A stretch of DNA of 64,000 nucleotides, from contig JAMPIT010000583.1 of assembly GCA_026261815.1 (NCBI GenBank), positions 62,001-126,000 of the forward strand, written 5' to 3'. The DNA comes from Monarcha castaneiventris obscurior. Lineage: Eukaryota > Chordata > Aves > Passeriformes > Monarchidae. A program made the position numbers and the translations under genes. The notes beneath the pieces are model-generated. The model was not told the DNA's origin. It saw only the letters and a list, made by a program, of their open reading frames with translations, and ran no database searches. Shown piece by piece: positions 21,615 through 34,115 of this stretch (its first letter is position 1; each line of letters starts with the position of its first letter).

Positions 21615-24600
21615 GAAAGGACAACCCTCACAAGCAAGGAAACAATTTTTTCTCCATAAGCATAAATTAATTTAAAACATGTTATAGGGTGTGTCTCACA
21701 TGCTTTGATGGGTATGTCAGACACATGACATTATTTAGCATTACACAGCACAAGGCATCATCTTTAAATCAAAGTGTTGGCCCATATTTTTCCTTGACAT
21801 GTAGCAGATGCCATTTGCCTACATAAATCTTCAGATGAGCTTGTTAAGTTACAGGAATAGGCACAGTACCGAACACAGAGCATTAGAGTCCTCTGCAAGA
21901 AAAACTGTTCACTCCCAAGAGATAAAGAGCCTGAGCTGTACCAATTCTAGTGCCAGTTGTTGGCAAGTCCATCAAGCAGTGCTCTCAAAGTATCATTCTT
22001 ATCTTTAAAGGAAACTGAGGCAGGTGATGACATTTACTTGAAATGCTGGTTTACCTCCCTGATCAAACTACAAATGCAGAGGTAAAGGCTTTTCTCTCCA
22101 TCCTCACTCCCAGCTGGATCTTTATAAAGCTACCCGCAGCCTTTGAACATAACCTTCTTTCTTCTGGTACATTCAAGAGAACTCCAGTTGCTCATAGTCA
22201 GGATCCAAATCTTCCTGTTTAAGTAATTTAGAGGATTAACCCTTCACACCAGAGCCACGTGAGCATGGAAGGAGCAGAGCCTCAGCACTGCACAGGGTGT
22301 GAGATCTGCTGCACTGGACTGAAGGGAAGGCCGAAGCTCTGGGCAGGAGCTGCTCCTCTGGAAGCCAAGGAGACAGCAGTGTTCTAGCAGAGGAATTAAA
22401 TATTGCTCTTGAAAAACAGAAAGTGACTGATTGGTGATTTGAACAGTTTCAATGCAGTACTAGATCAGAGGACATGTGAAGCAAAGCTGTGGCCAAAGGA
22501 GATGAGTGCTGATGTTTGTGAGGCTGAAGAGATTGGTCAAAAGTCTTTTAAGCCTAACTTTTGTAAGACCACTCTGTTGGCTGCAGCTGGGTAGTAGCAG
22601 TGATACTGGATTCATTGCTGCTTCTTTTGGAACTGTTTCTCTGAGAGTCATCCTTGAAACAATAAAGGTCTGTTTATTAATCAACTTTCATTAATAAGAC
22701 TTAGTTCTTCCTCTTTCTGTTCCCTCATTTTCCTCCTTTCCTCCTCTGCCTCTTTTCATCTGTACGCACATTGCCTCAAGTATTTGCATGTTCACTAATC
22801 TTTTCAATATTCATAAAGCAAAAGTAATACGTAACCTGTGGGGAAATGCATTCCCATTCATATATTTTTCCAAGGTGATGTACAGACCTTTTCTGAAATG
22901 GTGCAGAAGCTTTGTCCTGTCCTAATGGCTGTCACACATGGCCTGGATACTCAGGTGTACTCAGGGTTAGAGTGTGCTCCCAGTCACTTTGCCAGGCACA
23001 GGTTGAAGCCTGATACTAAAGAGAGGAGAGAATGAGCACAGAAAGTCTCTAGGATGTTCTTTAAGATGCAAAAGACAGGAAGAACAAAGATAATGAAGCA
23101 AAAAACTAAGAAATAATTAAAAAAATAAGAAAGAGAACAAAATGTTAACAGAAAAAGCAAAAAGCAAGTGAGCTGCCATGTAGAATTTGTCTGTACACAT
23201 TCTTTTAAAAGCAACTGCTAAGTATTCTTCGCAAAGAGTAGGAACACAGCACTATGTACTGCACACGTCATACAGGGAGCCTTTAGAAGTCCATTTCAAG
23301 TCCTTGCTAAAACAAGTCTAGCAGTCTACAAACAAGAATGCTTTTAACATTGCAACACCCACAGCCATTTTATAGATCTTGTGGCTTGGATCTCATTCTT
23401 GGTGGGGGTTGCTCTTTGTTTCTTATCCAGAGTGTTTACATCTTTGTGGTGTCGGCAATACAGACCCATCTTTATAAGAGCAGCAAGAAAAAAACCAGCA
23501 ATAAATCTTTGCAATGTGTTTTCAGTATGTCTATAAATCTGAAATATTTAAATGTGAAACAGTCCCTTTCTTTGAAAACTGTGGATTGAAACTAACAAAA
23601 GGATTGATCACAATATTTTTATTCAAGATGATCTGAACAAAGATGAGGCTAATATCTTTCCTTGAATGTACTCTTTAAATTGGGAGGCACTGAGAAAAAA
23701 AAACCCCACAGTACTATATTAAAGGTGTTGTTGGTGGTTTGTCACTGTGGGAGTGAAGCCAAAACTGTTCTTGCAGAAATACAGTTCACTGATAAAAGTA
23801 TATAACCTGTGTGTTATAAAGAGACCGTAAAAAGTTCAGCTGTTTAGGTGAAAAAGCAAAAAAGGCGCAGATAGATCTCTCTTCTATGTCTATATTAATC
23901 ATCTTAAATGTAGTGTTTTTCAGACAGGTGAATACTTACTTACAGTAAGTAATCTGTAAGTAGCTGGGGAGATTCTGTATACCTAGACATCTGTGCTGTG
24001 TTTTTTTATGAAATAGAAGTTTCAATCTCCTCTTTTGACAAATGATAATATTTTCATAACAATGTGATCCCCAAAGGATCAAAGATTCACTTTGTTAAGT
24101 GCCTTTGGAGTGTTCAGCACTTTCTAGAGTCAAAAATAGTTTCTTTCCAACAGAGACTGAATGCCTGGGACCTGAGACAGAGTGATAAATAGATAACTGA
24201 GGTTTGAAAGGCAGGCGAGATACAGACCCAGACAAAGAAAACTACACAGCCAGGTAGATTTGAATAAATCAACAGGTTCTGTCTTCAACAATGTAGAGTG
24301 ACCAGAGAAGATGTAGGATTACATGGGTTGTCATTCTCTTATCAACAAAGTGCTGAACCTAACAAAGCTGGAAGAGCATTAATAAGGAGACTGGAGGAAA
24401 TAAAAGCAATTTTGATAAAAACAGAGTCCTTCAAAAGACTCAAGGTCAAAACGTGTGTTTGGGGAGACTCACTCCACAGTAAAGCCATTCTAATACAGCT
24501 CTGCTTCATATCATCCTTTCATGAATGAGAAATACACTACCTCAGCCCTTTTCCAAGGCATATACCTCAGCCACCTTCCAAGAGATAGTTATTCCCACTG

Positions 24601-27010
24601 CCAAGATTCCAGGAAAAAACACTCTGTATTCAGCCATCTCCTCTGAACACCAGCATTTTTTACCTCATCTACTTAACACACTTAGGACTGTCAAAATACA
24701 GTCCTTCACCCTGATCTTGAGAGCACCAGGTAGGATTTTGGCAACAAAAGAAGACAGAGCATTGAACCTGAGGCAGCCACATCACAGGCAGGAGCTGGGT
24801 CTGCAGCATGTCCATAGGCTGCCCACAGGGATAATGCACGGGCGTTTTCAGAGGCCAAGTCAGCCCACTGAAGCTCTGGATTCAGGCCACCTTTGGTGTT
24901 CCAGTTTTCAAGAATTTTTACAGCAACAGCTTCAAAATATCAGCAGAGAATTTATAAGCTGCACATAGATTCCACAAATAGTCACACAAGGCCAACCCAC
25001 ACACCCAAATGGATATTTCCCAGCTGCTAGAGCCAGTGGGGTTCCCTGCTGCGATCTCTGTCCATCTTAGCAGCTGGGAAGGAGCTTCCTGCTGCTTCAG
25101 GGGCACATGGTCCTTCTTTCTACTTTTAGGATGGAAAGAATGGAAGACCCCTAGAACATTCCCTGTAGCTGGGAAGAATTTGTCACCGCCAATACTGCAA
25201 AAAGGGAGTGGGTCTTGCCTTTGGGTGAAGAACCATCAATGACTTTGTGTTATATTGTGCTGCTTTAATTTGATTTAATGGGGACAAGAAAAGAAAGATG
25301 GAATGGAAAAAGAGTTAATACTGAGCATATGCACTGCTGGTACTGAAGAGGAGCTAGCACTGAAATTCAAGCATCCTAATAAATGGAGTGAGTTGGATAA
25401 ACAATTTTAGTAACTATCATGGGTCAAATCCTGGAAAAACATTAGCAGATATGTTTATGCCATCATAAACATTTAAGTAAATCACTGTGTGTTATTACAG
25501 TAACACCGCATTTGAACTGAAGTTGTTAGAAATCCCCTTCAGAAATTAGCCCAGTTTTTCTTAATAGCAATTATGGCTTTTTACAACCACATTTGCATTC
25601 ATCATCTTAGAAACTGAAACATTCCTAATTAGCAAAATGGCAATAAAATGAAAAGAGTTTGTGTATTAGGTTAGTGTCTGGAAGTGTGTTTTTCTCTCAG
25701 CTCTGAGCTGTGTTGCTCCATTAGCTTTCAGAATGATTGCACATAGTAGTTTGCCAGGAGATTTGCTCTATGTAAAGTTGTACAAGTGCTTCTGTACTCC
25801 AGAAAACAAGAAATGACAGGAATATGTTGTAAAAATGTATCCTCTCTGTTGGGAGGTTTTTTATTACACATACATTTAGTCCAAATAATTTTAAACTTAC
25901 ATTTCCACCAAGGCTCATCTTTGCTTTAACAAGTGTTTTTTATTAACTGGAATGATGGGTTTTTCATTTTGAACTGAAATCTCCTTTTTGTGTTTTCAGA
26001 AGGGCATATATCTGAAGGCTTATTTTTAAAGCTGAAATGCAATATGTTGAAAAAGCATTTGTGAACTCTTTTTCTGTAATTGAAAAAATACATGAGTTAG
26101 ACTTTAAAGTGTGAAGAATGATACAGCTACTATCTGTGCTGACTCAGGCCAACTTGCTTCCATGCTGGTATGACCTTCAAAAGGAGTTAGAAAAATCACT
26201 TGAAGAGAAGAGAATTTCTGTCTAAAAATGTGAATCAAAACTTTTCATCGCTGCATGCAAAATATCAAGTGTAATATGTGTTACAATTTTGATCTTAACG
26301 TAGCTTTTTTTCATGATATTGGCAACATAGTCTGGCTAGATCGGAATCGTAAAAGAGCACTGTTATTTTATAGTTGGAAATGATGCAGTAATAAATTTTG
26401 TGTCTCAAAAATGTAATGAGAAGCAAGTGTCATCGCAGCCATGTTCCTGTAACACTGCATTTTTTATTGTATCTGGCTCTATGTTATTAATACCCAGATC
26501 CAGATGTTTTGGTTTGGTTGGGGTTTTTTTTTGTTTTTTTTTTTCCCCATATATTCTCTAAATAGTACTTAGGGAGCAGAAAAGTCATAATGAGCTGAAT
26601 GATCATAAGAATAAGTAAAACATTTTTCTTGGTCAGACAAGAACTTTGATCAGTTTTTAAAGGTACATAATCCACACTGATTCTGTTCAAAGAATTAATA
26701 TGGCTTTATGTTCCAGAACTGTCCCTGCAGGTCTCCCTATCAGCCAAGAATAATATCTGGACAGATTTACCAGTCTGAAAAGGTTTTAAGTGAACTTCAT
26801 ACCCATGCTCAACCTAGCTTGATTGAACTTGGTCAAAGTCAACCCTTCCACGAATGTGCGGTTTACAGAAGAAATGTGAAACACGGCATTGAGGGCTTTC
26901 CTACTCCTCATCCACCCCCTCAGTGAGGAGGCTGGGGATTCATTAGAAGCTGGAAGGAGACAGAGCCAGGCCAGCTGACCCCAAATGACCAAATGTTATA
27001 CATTGTTTAG
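21615..27010. other. non-coding, no gene supported
   Basis: AT-rich unique sequence with short ORFs only. Minor structures are a 17-base near-perfect palindrome at 23936-23952 and a G/T-rich low-complexity run at about 26509-26546. I recognise no transposable element. Confidence 0.5.
23936..23952. repeat. short inverted repeat, 8-base arms
   Basis: TTACTTAC, one spacer base, then GTAAGTAA. The arm is followed by another GTAAGTA at about 23956. It can form a tiny hairpin, but in AT-rich DNA this size is not remarkable and no function is implied. Confidence 0.8.
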
Positions 27011-27585
27011 TGCTGTGGTGGCTCAGCCCAGCCCCAGGCTGCTTTCTCCTGATGCCCATAAGTTTCTCTTTATCCAATGGGTGGATGAGCCATCCTCTGA
27101 GGGTGTATCAGGGGGCGAGGACGAGATATGGAGCCACCGCCTCTCTCTCTAGAAAATTCTCCCAGTTCTGTAATTTCATTAGCTAAGGCTCTTTGTCCCC
27201 ACCTCCTAAACGCTGTTCTTGGATATCGCGGCTGTCTGTCCCCGGTCCCTTGCCTTCCCGTTGGTCCCCAGCCGGCACTGTTAGCCACACCTCCTTCCCT
27301 TAAAGTTGTCCCCGAAGCCTGATTCAGGGCTTATCTGTCCTTGTCCCATCCTGGTAATAGATCTGTTCCTGGATACCATATGGAAAGCCTCTCCCTGCTT
27401 CTCTGTCTCTGCACCTCGGCTCGCCGCTCCACCAGGCAGCCTCTCGGGAGGACTGCCCCAGGGGAGTGAGCACTGACAAGCGGCCGCTGGTGGACTGTGG
27501 CAGCAGAACACGGCTGAGTCGCCGCGGCTCCCTCACACATCTGCAGCTATCCGGTCGAGGGGCTGAGGGACTCGGCAGTTCAGCA
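27011..27585 (+). mobile_element. probable solo LTR of an avian endogenous retrovirus
   Basis: A GC- and CpG-rich block with sharp edges in AT-rich DNA. It begins TGCTG and ends CAGCA, giving 5-base inverted termini of the TG...CA type. Inside are a CCAAT box (ATCCAATGGG, about 27071-27080), a TATA-like CTTAAAG near 27299, a degenerate polyadenylation signal AATAGA near 27355 about 55 bases later, and a C/T- and CpG-rich U5-like end. That order matches U3-R-U5. No primer-binding site or internal retroviral coding sequence follows, so it would be a solo LTR left by recombination. The flanks TTTAG and TTTTA do not form a clean target duplication, so the ends are uncertain. Alternative: an orphan CpG-rich promoter. 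Confidence 0.5.
27109..27117 (+). promoter_or_regulatory. weak CTCF-core-like site in the LTR
   Basis: CAGGGGGCG matches the central, best-conserved part of the CTCF motif (YAGRKGGCR) but the flanking positions match poorly. It has the same orientation as the better match at 2179. Suggestive only. Confidence 0.2.
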
Positions 27586-28024
27586 TTTTACCTGAGGTTT
27601 AAAGTGGTTATTCTTTTTCACTGAGCACTCTCCATGTATTTCCTTGCACCACTGACCTCGTGTGCTACCACCCAATTTATACAATTCTCCTGTGCCATGC
27701 CTATCTGTACCTGCTGTTTCTTTAGGGAGTCAAGAAAGCCCCAGAAAGTCTGGAACAAGCACTTCATTTGTTCTACTTGCCTTTCAAGGGTCATTATTAT
27801 TTTTCATAGGTATCTTATCTTTACGTGTTGGGAAAAAGGGTTATTGAAATTCCGTCCCAGACACTTCACTACCCGTGTGCACTACCGGTTTTTGTTTACC
27901 AGTTCCAAAGAAGGAAAACCAAAAAGGATCACATTACATGTGTAGCCCAGAAACCACACCAACTTAGACATTTCTGTGACCAGGACCCCAATCTATTCCT
28001 CCAGGTAAGAATTATATCAATACT

Positions 28025-28047
28025 ATCATCATCACCATCATCATCAT
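28025..28047 (+). repeat. short (ATC)n repeat
   Basis: Seven to eight ATC units with one ACC interruption. Short enough to be stable. Confidence 0.9.
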
Positions 28048-31000
28048 GCTGTAGCCAGGACCACTCAGTTGTTTCCTCAGATTCATACACCATAATCTAA
28101 TGATCAAGATGAACGTTCATTAGGGTTTTGCTGTAGTGTCAGCACACCTGAGGGGATGGCAGAGTGCATCCCTGCCAAACTCCTTTCCTGAAGTCAGACA
28201 ATTTTGTTTTGTAGCACCTTTTATTATTTTGACTGCCGTTTTCTGCTTATGATAGAGAATTGACAAAGGGGTGCTGTTGTGTTTTGTAGCTGGAGTTCTG
28301 CAAACAGTATAAACTTAATTTTGTGAAAATGAGCACAAATAATTTTTTTATTTCCATTTATTTCAAAGTCATTACTATTAAAATGTTCCTGCAACTGTCT
28401 TTTATTTACCGGCTTGTTTCAGCCCAGTGTTCCTCTCATCTATCACACTTGGCATCTTCCCTTGGGCTTCTTCTTCCCCATGGGAGGAGCATTAAAAACT
28501 GCCAAGGGCAGGTTGGAAGCAGAGTACTTCATAATCTAATAATGTGGGATCTACATGATTTACCTGCTGCTGCTGTTCAGTGACCAGTGCAGCCATCTGT
28601 AGGAGCTGGGTCTGTTGCTCCCACACTAAAGGACTGTATTGTTCCAATGTTGTTGCTCCATGGGGGTCAGAGTCTCAGAGGATGTTAAGGCCTGCCGTGG
28701 TTGTGCCTTGCAACCTCCCAGTAAACTCTGGGATTTAAGCCAGTGAGGAATTCAGTACAGTTGATAAAAAGAAAAGCAATTCATGAACGTTTTCTTTTTG
28801 ACCTGACTGTCCTTTTCCATAATGGGCTGGAAGCACTGGTTGACAGCAAACTGTGCAGACCATACAGGTGTATTTCCTTTCCTCAGCTCAGGTGGAACAG
28901 TCTGAAACCACCTGAAGTTGGTAGCACAGAAGCCATAGTGCAAACTTTGGGGTTGCACGAGTCTAATGGCTGCTTACATAAACAGAGAGTGTTTCCAGGA
29001 TCTGTGTAGTTTCAGATCAGAGCTGGTTTTGTTAGTAAGTGCTGGCTTGCCAGACAAGAAAAGGTGATTCACTTGGATGGGGGGAGAACTACAGTTCTTC
29101 TGTAATGAATTCATTATTAACACAGTGAGAGACAGAACCAGGCAGTTTCAAATTCACAAATCATCTGTCTTTTTACTAATATCTGTGTTTTTTGGCACCC
29201 CCAGAGCAGTCTCTGTTCCCCTGGAGAGACTCTTTCATAATGCTCAATAATGCATCTGTTATTATGAGAAGGATGTTGAGAGTTTAGAACACAGCAGCTC
29301 AGCTGAAGCAGCTGTTGCTTCAGAGACAGCAAAAGCAGAAAAAAAGACATTTAAATTTTTAAATGTATGCTCCCATGTGGTCTATTTCTCAGCCCAAAAA
29401 GGGGCCTTTGCACTGCAGCTGCCACCTGTTTGCAAAGGGGGAAGCTTTAGAAAGGATTTTCCTGGAGCTGCTCTTGGCTGCCCATTCCAGGCCACAGCCA
29501 AAGCCAACTCTTAAGAACCATTTTAAAGAGTGAATTGAGCTATTCCTCTCTGCTTAGATTTCTCATGACCCTGATCTTCCACAGGGGTCTGCAGTTGTGG
29601 AGAGTGACATGGTAAATGTTGGCCAATGAACAGCCCAGCAATCTCCAGAAACAAATATCATTACGTGGCTGGTTATCCGTAGGTGATGCAAAGTGTCACA
29701 GGAAGCAGCAATTACCATATCCTAGGGAAATGAAGTGTTGGTAGGCACAGCAGAGGTCTGTGCATCAGCCAGGCAGAGACCCTCAGAGCAGAGAACTGCT
29801 GTGGGCATCCCTCAGGGCCCTAACTGAGCACAGCGTAGGGAACTTCCTTGAAAGGATGCCAGGAGAGAAATGTGTGGATGAGCTGTGCATACCTTCCAAA
29901 GGCTGTACCTTACTGTATACTAGCAAGCTGCCACACTGTGTGCCTACCACAGCTTTTCTTTCCTGAATGGCAGAGATTGCTGTGGTTGAGATTCTGCCTC
30001 GCCCTTGGACCCGCTTTCTCACGTGAAGTAACCCCACCCTCCTCAGTGAATACAGCTCACTCAGCTGTGACTGCTAAAGAGCAGGGAAAATCAGTTCTGT
30101 AGGAAGCCTTGTTTTTAGAGCTGTTTCATATAAGATTTTATATCTACCTTCTTTAAGTGTAGAGTGGAAAAACTGAACTGTAATTCATGCAGTGGTTACC
30201 TTTCCCTGTGTTTTGAAAGTGTTAAATCAGAAGTAAGATTTATACAAATAAAAACCAGCAAGTGCCCGTTAACATGGAGAGTGTTGGAATTCTGGATTTG
30301 CCACACTGATGTGTAGAGACCAATGGGAGTCATATATATTTTAGTGCATTTATAGTCACTTCTAGAATTCAAGAAGTATCCTGTCCCTATTGCATATTAT
30401 TTTGTTTATCTTCCTTGACTTCGCCAATTAACACGCATGGCCATGCTTGAAGTTACGAGTTTTACAGTCCCATGGGGCTTTATGCTGACACAAATTGCTG
30501 CCCAAAAGAAAAGTAAGGGAAAGGAAAATTTATAGTTCAGCCCAATGCTGTATGCCAAAATCTAAAAATGGTTTAGGACAGCTTCTTAAATAATCATACT
30601 TCAAACAGCACGCTCAAGCTCTTAGGCCAGAAATTTCAGGCATTTTTGTACTGCCTCAAACTCTGTGGAAATAAATTAGGGTTTTTTTTTTTTAAATTAT
30701 ACAATTCCTGAAGGAAGTGCTGGACAGTTTTCATCCAGACTCAGATCTGCCAGTTCTCACAAAACTGGGATTTTAAAAAATAATTCCAGTTCCTACAGCA
30801 TGAATTACAATAGATTCCCAGTTCTTGTTTTGTTTTTTAAAGGTAGCTTCCTTGTTCTTCTAACTGTGGAAAGGAAAACATAACTGTGAACCCTTAAGGA
30901 TAAAGCAAATTTCATAGTGCTATTCTGAAATTTTGATGGCTGAAGTTCATTTTGGAGACCTAACTGATGATGCCACAGCTGTGCCAATACTGCTAATTTA

Positions 31001-32361
31001 AGAGAATAGGTACTCTTCTGGCATCAACACAGCTAAACAGAATACTGTAAGATTCATGTTCTATACAAAAATAATGCCCAAATTTAAGTGTTTTTACTGC
31101 AGATTCTAATGGCATATATGAGCAGAAAACTGAACCTTTATAATTCTTTATGATCTACATAAAGTGTCTTGTGAGTGCCTCAAAATACTATTTTTAAAAA
31201 TCCTCTAAACAGCTCCGATAATTACTGTTCCGGAAGATACTGGGGGAGAAAGGAAATCTGTGATGGTTTGAGCCCTTGTGCCCACTGAAAGGGCTGGAAT
31301 TTCTGATCCAATCTCCTGTGCAGTACAGACAAATCGCACAGTGCTAAAGGACGTGGTCAGTTTGTGTCTCAGATGAGCTATAGAGTATAATTATAGCAGC
31401 AGGAGGAATCTCATCTAGAGACTGCTGTAGATTATTTCACTATCATTACTAGTTTGGATTAGCTAAGCAAATTTTCAGCATTATTAACTATGGAAGAAAT
31501 GTGTGAGCTGTGAAAGAGACGTGTATTTGGAATTTTTCTGGAGTCAGCGGTGTTGCACAGGCTGTGTTCCAGACAGATTGGTAGCTTCCAGAACAAACTG
31601 ATGTCTGAAAGATCACATAGATACCAAGGATACAATCTGGTTATATCCATGCTTAGGTGTGGCACAACCACAGTGACTTTGACACAGTTTATTTTAATAC
31701 TGCAGAGGAAAATGACCCAAGGTTTGGGCCCAGTCTTTGGGCAGCGGGGTATGATTGCCCTTGGGGTGGGATGTCTCCGGTGATATGTTCCCTGCTCAGC
31801 CCCTGCTCCCTGCATAGCTTATCCCAGTCTTCTCTGGGCAAAACCTCACGGGCCAGGTGGGAGGATGCTCTTGTCTGTGACTGGCTTGTGAAACGGCTGG
31901 AATTCTACACAATTTTCTTTTTACTGGTGCATAGTGACTGTATCGGTGTCTCCTTTTGTCAGGAAGGAGAATGTCCCTGTGGTACTACAAAGGCAGGAGG
32001 AAGTAGTGAAGCATGAAGTGCAAATCAGTGCATAGAACAATTAGGCTATCCTGCAAAAATGAAATACTGACTGATGGCAACATTTGTACATTAATTTCTT
32101 AACTGACAGTCATTGACACCGAGAAGAGAGTGGGGCTGAGTAATAGCCCATAATTGCTGGGGAAGTATTCCAATTTTTAGCTATTTATTCATCATTGCTA
32201 ATCTCAAATCTTTCATGATAATCCACTGTTTCTTTTTCTTCCTAATCTCGTCTAATATTAATCTATATTAATATAATGTATTTATGTATCTGAAGCATGG
32301 ATTCTAAAGTGTTGCACAGCTCTGGCTCTCCACTTACTCTGCTTCCTATTAAATTTATTCA

Positions 32362-32395
32362 TGTGTGTATACATATATACATACAGACATACATC
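32362..32395 (+). repeat. TA/CA-rich low-complexity stretch
   Basis: Largely alternating purine-pyrimidine sequence (TGTGTATACATATATACATAC and onward) with overlapping short palindromes. Such tracts can adopt non-B DNA, but length and context are ordinary. Confidence 0.7.
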
Positions 32396-33949
32396 TAAAT
32401 ATTTATCATGCATAAATATGTAAGTCTTTATATCTAGAAATATGTATGCAAGTAGGAAATTAATTTCTGTGGTTAAGTCAGAAGTACATGGATACACACC
32501 TATGTAGTTTTTGCCTTTTGCATACACATTTTTCCTTAAAAAGGGACTATTTTGTGACATATGTTGCTGCATGCACAAACACCAAGAATTGCCCAAAATG
32601 AAACAGCATAATTTTAAAATAAAGTGTAGACGTCAGTGCTGTCCTAAATATTTTTGTGTTATGTATAAATACATTTGTGCAAAAAACAATTGTTCCATTG
32701 CTGTAGAGATTTATGCATAGGCTTAAGTCAGTAAACTGTGGATAATCTCATTATCATCAGTGGATTGCTACCAGGGTTTAGTTAAATATGAACTTAAGTC
32801 TTTCTAGAATTATGAATATATAAATTAAATTATAAAGAACAGACATTTATATGGATGGTTGCACGTCATACTGAGAACATTTGATCACGCCGTAGCAAAT
32901 ACTGATCCTTTTTCTTGGTGGCATTTAAATCCATTGGAAAACTTCCTTATAGTTGTAACCTTGATGTAACTCTGATGTATTGTTAAAACTGAGGGTTGAG
33001 AGGGTTGTTTTGTTTTGCTTTTTGCCCTAAGGATTGTCAAGGAATTAATCAGACTTGCTGGTTTATTTCCATATCAAAGTTAAGTAGGAAATATTTTATT
33101 AACAGATGTCTGCATCAAAACCTTTCATTTGGATCAGTACCAGGACTTACTGCAGAATCAAACAGTTCCTGCTCTGCAATTAGAGTTGTCATTGTTCTCA
33201 GACAGGAACCCACCAGTGCTCCACTAATGAATGTCCTTACATATTTCCTTCAAGGAATAATTGCAAAAAAATCGGAGCACATCGAGATGGGGCTCAGAGC
33301 TGAAAACTTAAAAATCACTTTAGTGAACATTTTCCACCAGTGTAATAATGTCACGGGGATCCTAAGCTGTAATCATCCCTACAGTAGAACTGATACTCAA
33401 AATCAGGAAAAGCAAACAAGCCCTTTCAGATGAGTTGATTAAATGTGCTGACGGAGAATGTACCAAAGACAATCCCTCAGATATTGCAGAATAGGGTTTT
33501 ACAAACCCACATGTGGAAGAACTGTTTGTGTTTCAGAGAAATCTGAAGTTGAGGTAGAAATTCAGTTACATGTTATTAATAGTTTTGGTTTTGTAGTGGT
33601 CATTTTGGCAGGGAGTACAGGATCCCGCAGATCTGTGACACTCTGGGATAGTTTATTGTCCTGATTTTTCAGCCTTACCACACCATTGCATGTCCATACA
33701 CTGGAGTACAGCAGTGGTTTGGGGACTGTCTAAACTAGGATTGCAGATTTATTCTTTTTTATAAGTGTTTTTCCTCTGTGAAAACAAACATAGAGAATGA
33801 AGCAGCGTCCCCCTAAGAGAAGAAAACCCATGGAGCCACCTCAGTTAGAGACTACAATGGCCAGTTAAGTAATTTTTTGCATGCTCCTGAATAGAAGCCG
33901 ATTCCATTCTCTGTGAATGGAGATTGACTCAATATAATTATCCTCTCTA

Positions 33950-34115
33950 GAGCTTTAAACAAACCAGCTTTAAATATTTTAAGTGATGTGGCTTTTATCA
34001 CTTCCTTGGGACAATATTTTCATTGTCTAATAGATCTCACTCTGAATTGTCTTCTGATATCCTTCCTAAATTGCTTAACCACATGTCATTATCTCTTACT
34101 CTACTTAGCTAAAAT
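33950..34115 (-). mobile_element. ancient, highly diverged CR1/L3-like LINE fragment
   Basis: The + strand shows the reverse complement of an old amniote CR1 segment: AAGTGATGTGGCTTTTATCA, CACTTCCTTGGGACAATATT, TCTAATAGATCTCACTCTGA and CTTCTGATATCCTTCCTAAA. This corresponds to the family phrase about a feature in 'the case of a small gap, shown as an untreated break', translated at DNA level as stable spacing of conserved blocks, but with many substitutions. It resembles the CR1 types common in turtles and crocodilians more than recent bird CR1, so it probably predates modern birds. The edges are approximate, and no 3' terminal repeat is seen. Confidence 0.6.

Larger units (their letters stand above)
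27586..33949. other. non-coding, no gene supported
   Basis: Only small simple repeats stand out: an ATC/ACC run at 28025-28047, a T run near 30681-30692 and an alternating purine-pyrimidine TA/CA stretch at 32362-32395. ORFs are short; the 145-codon one at 32996-33433 shows no recognisable domain. No splice-bounded exon pattern can be argued. Confidence 0.5.

Noticed and set aside
21533..21724. Minus-strand ORF with a long leucine run resembling a membrane segment
   Set aside because: The leucines are the TAA microsatellite read on the opposite strand.
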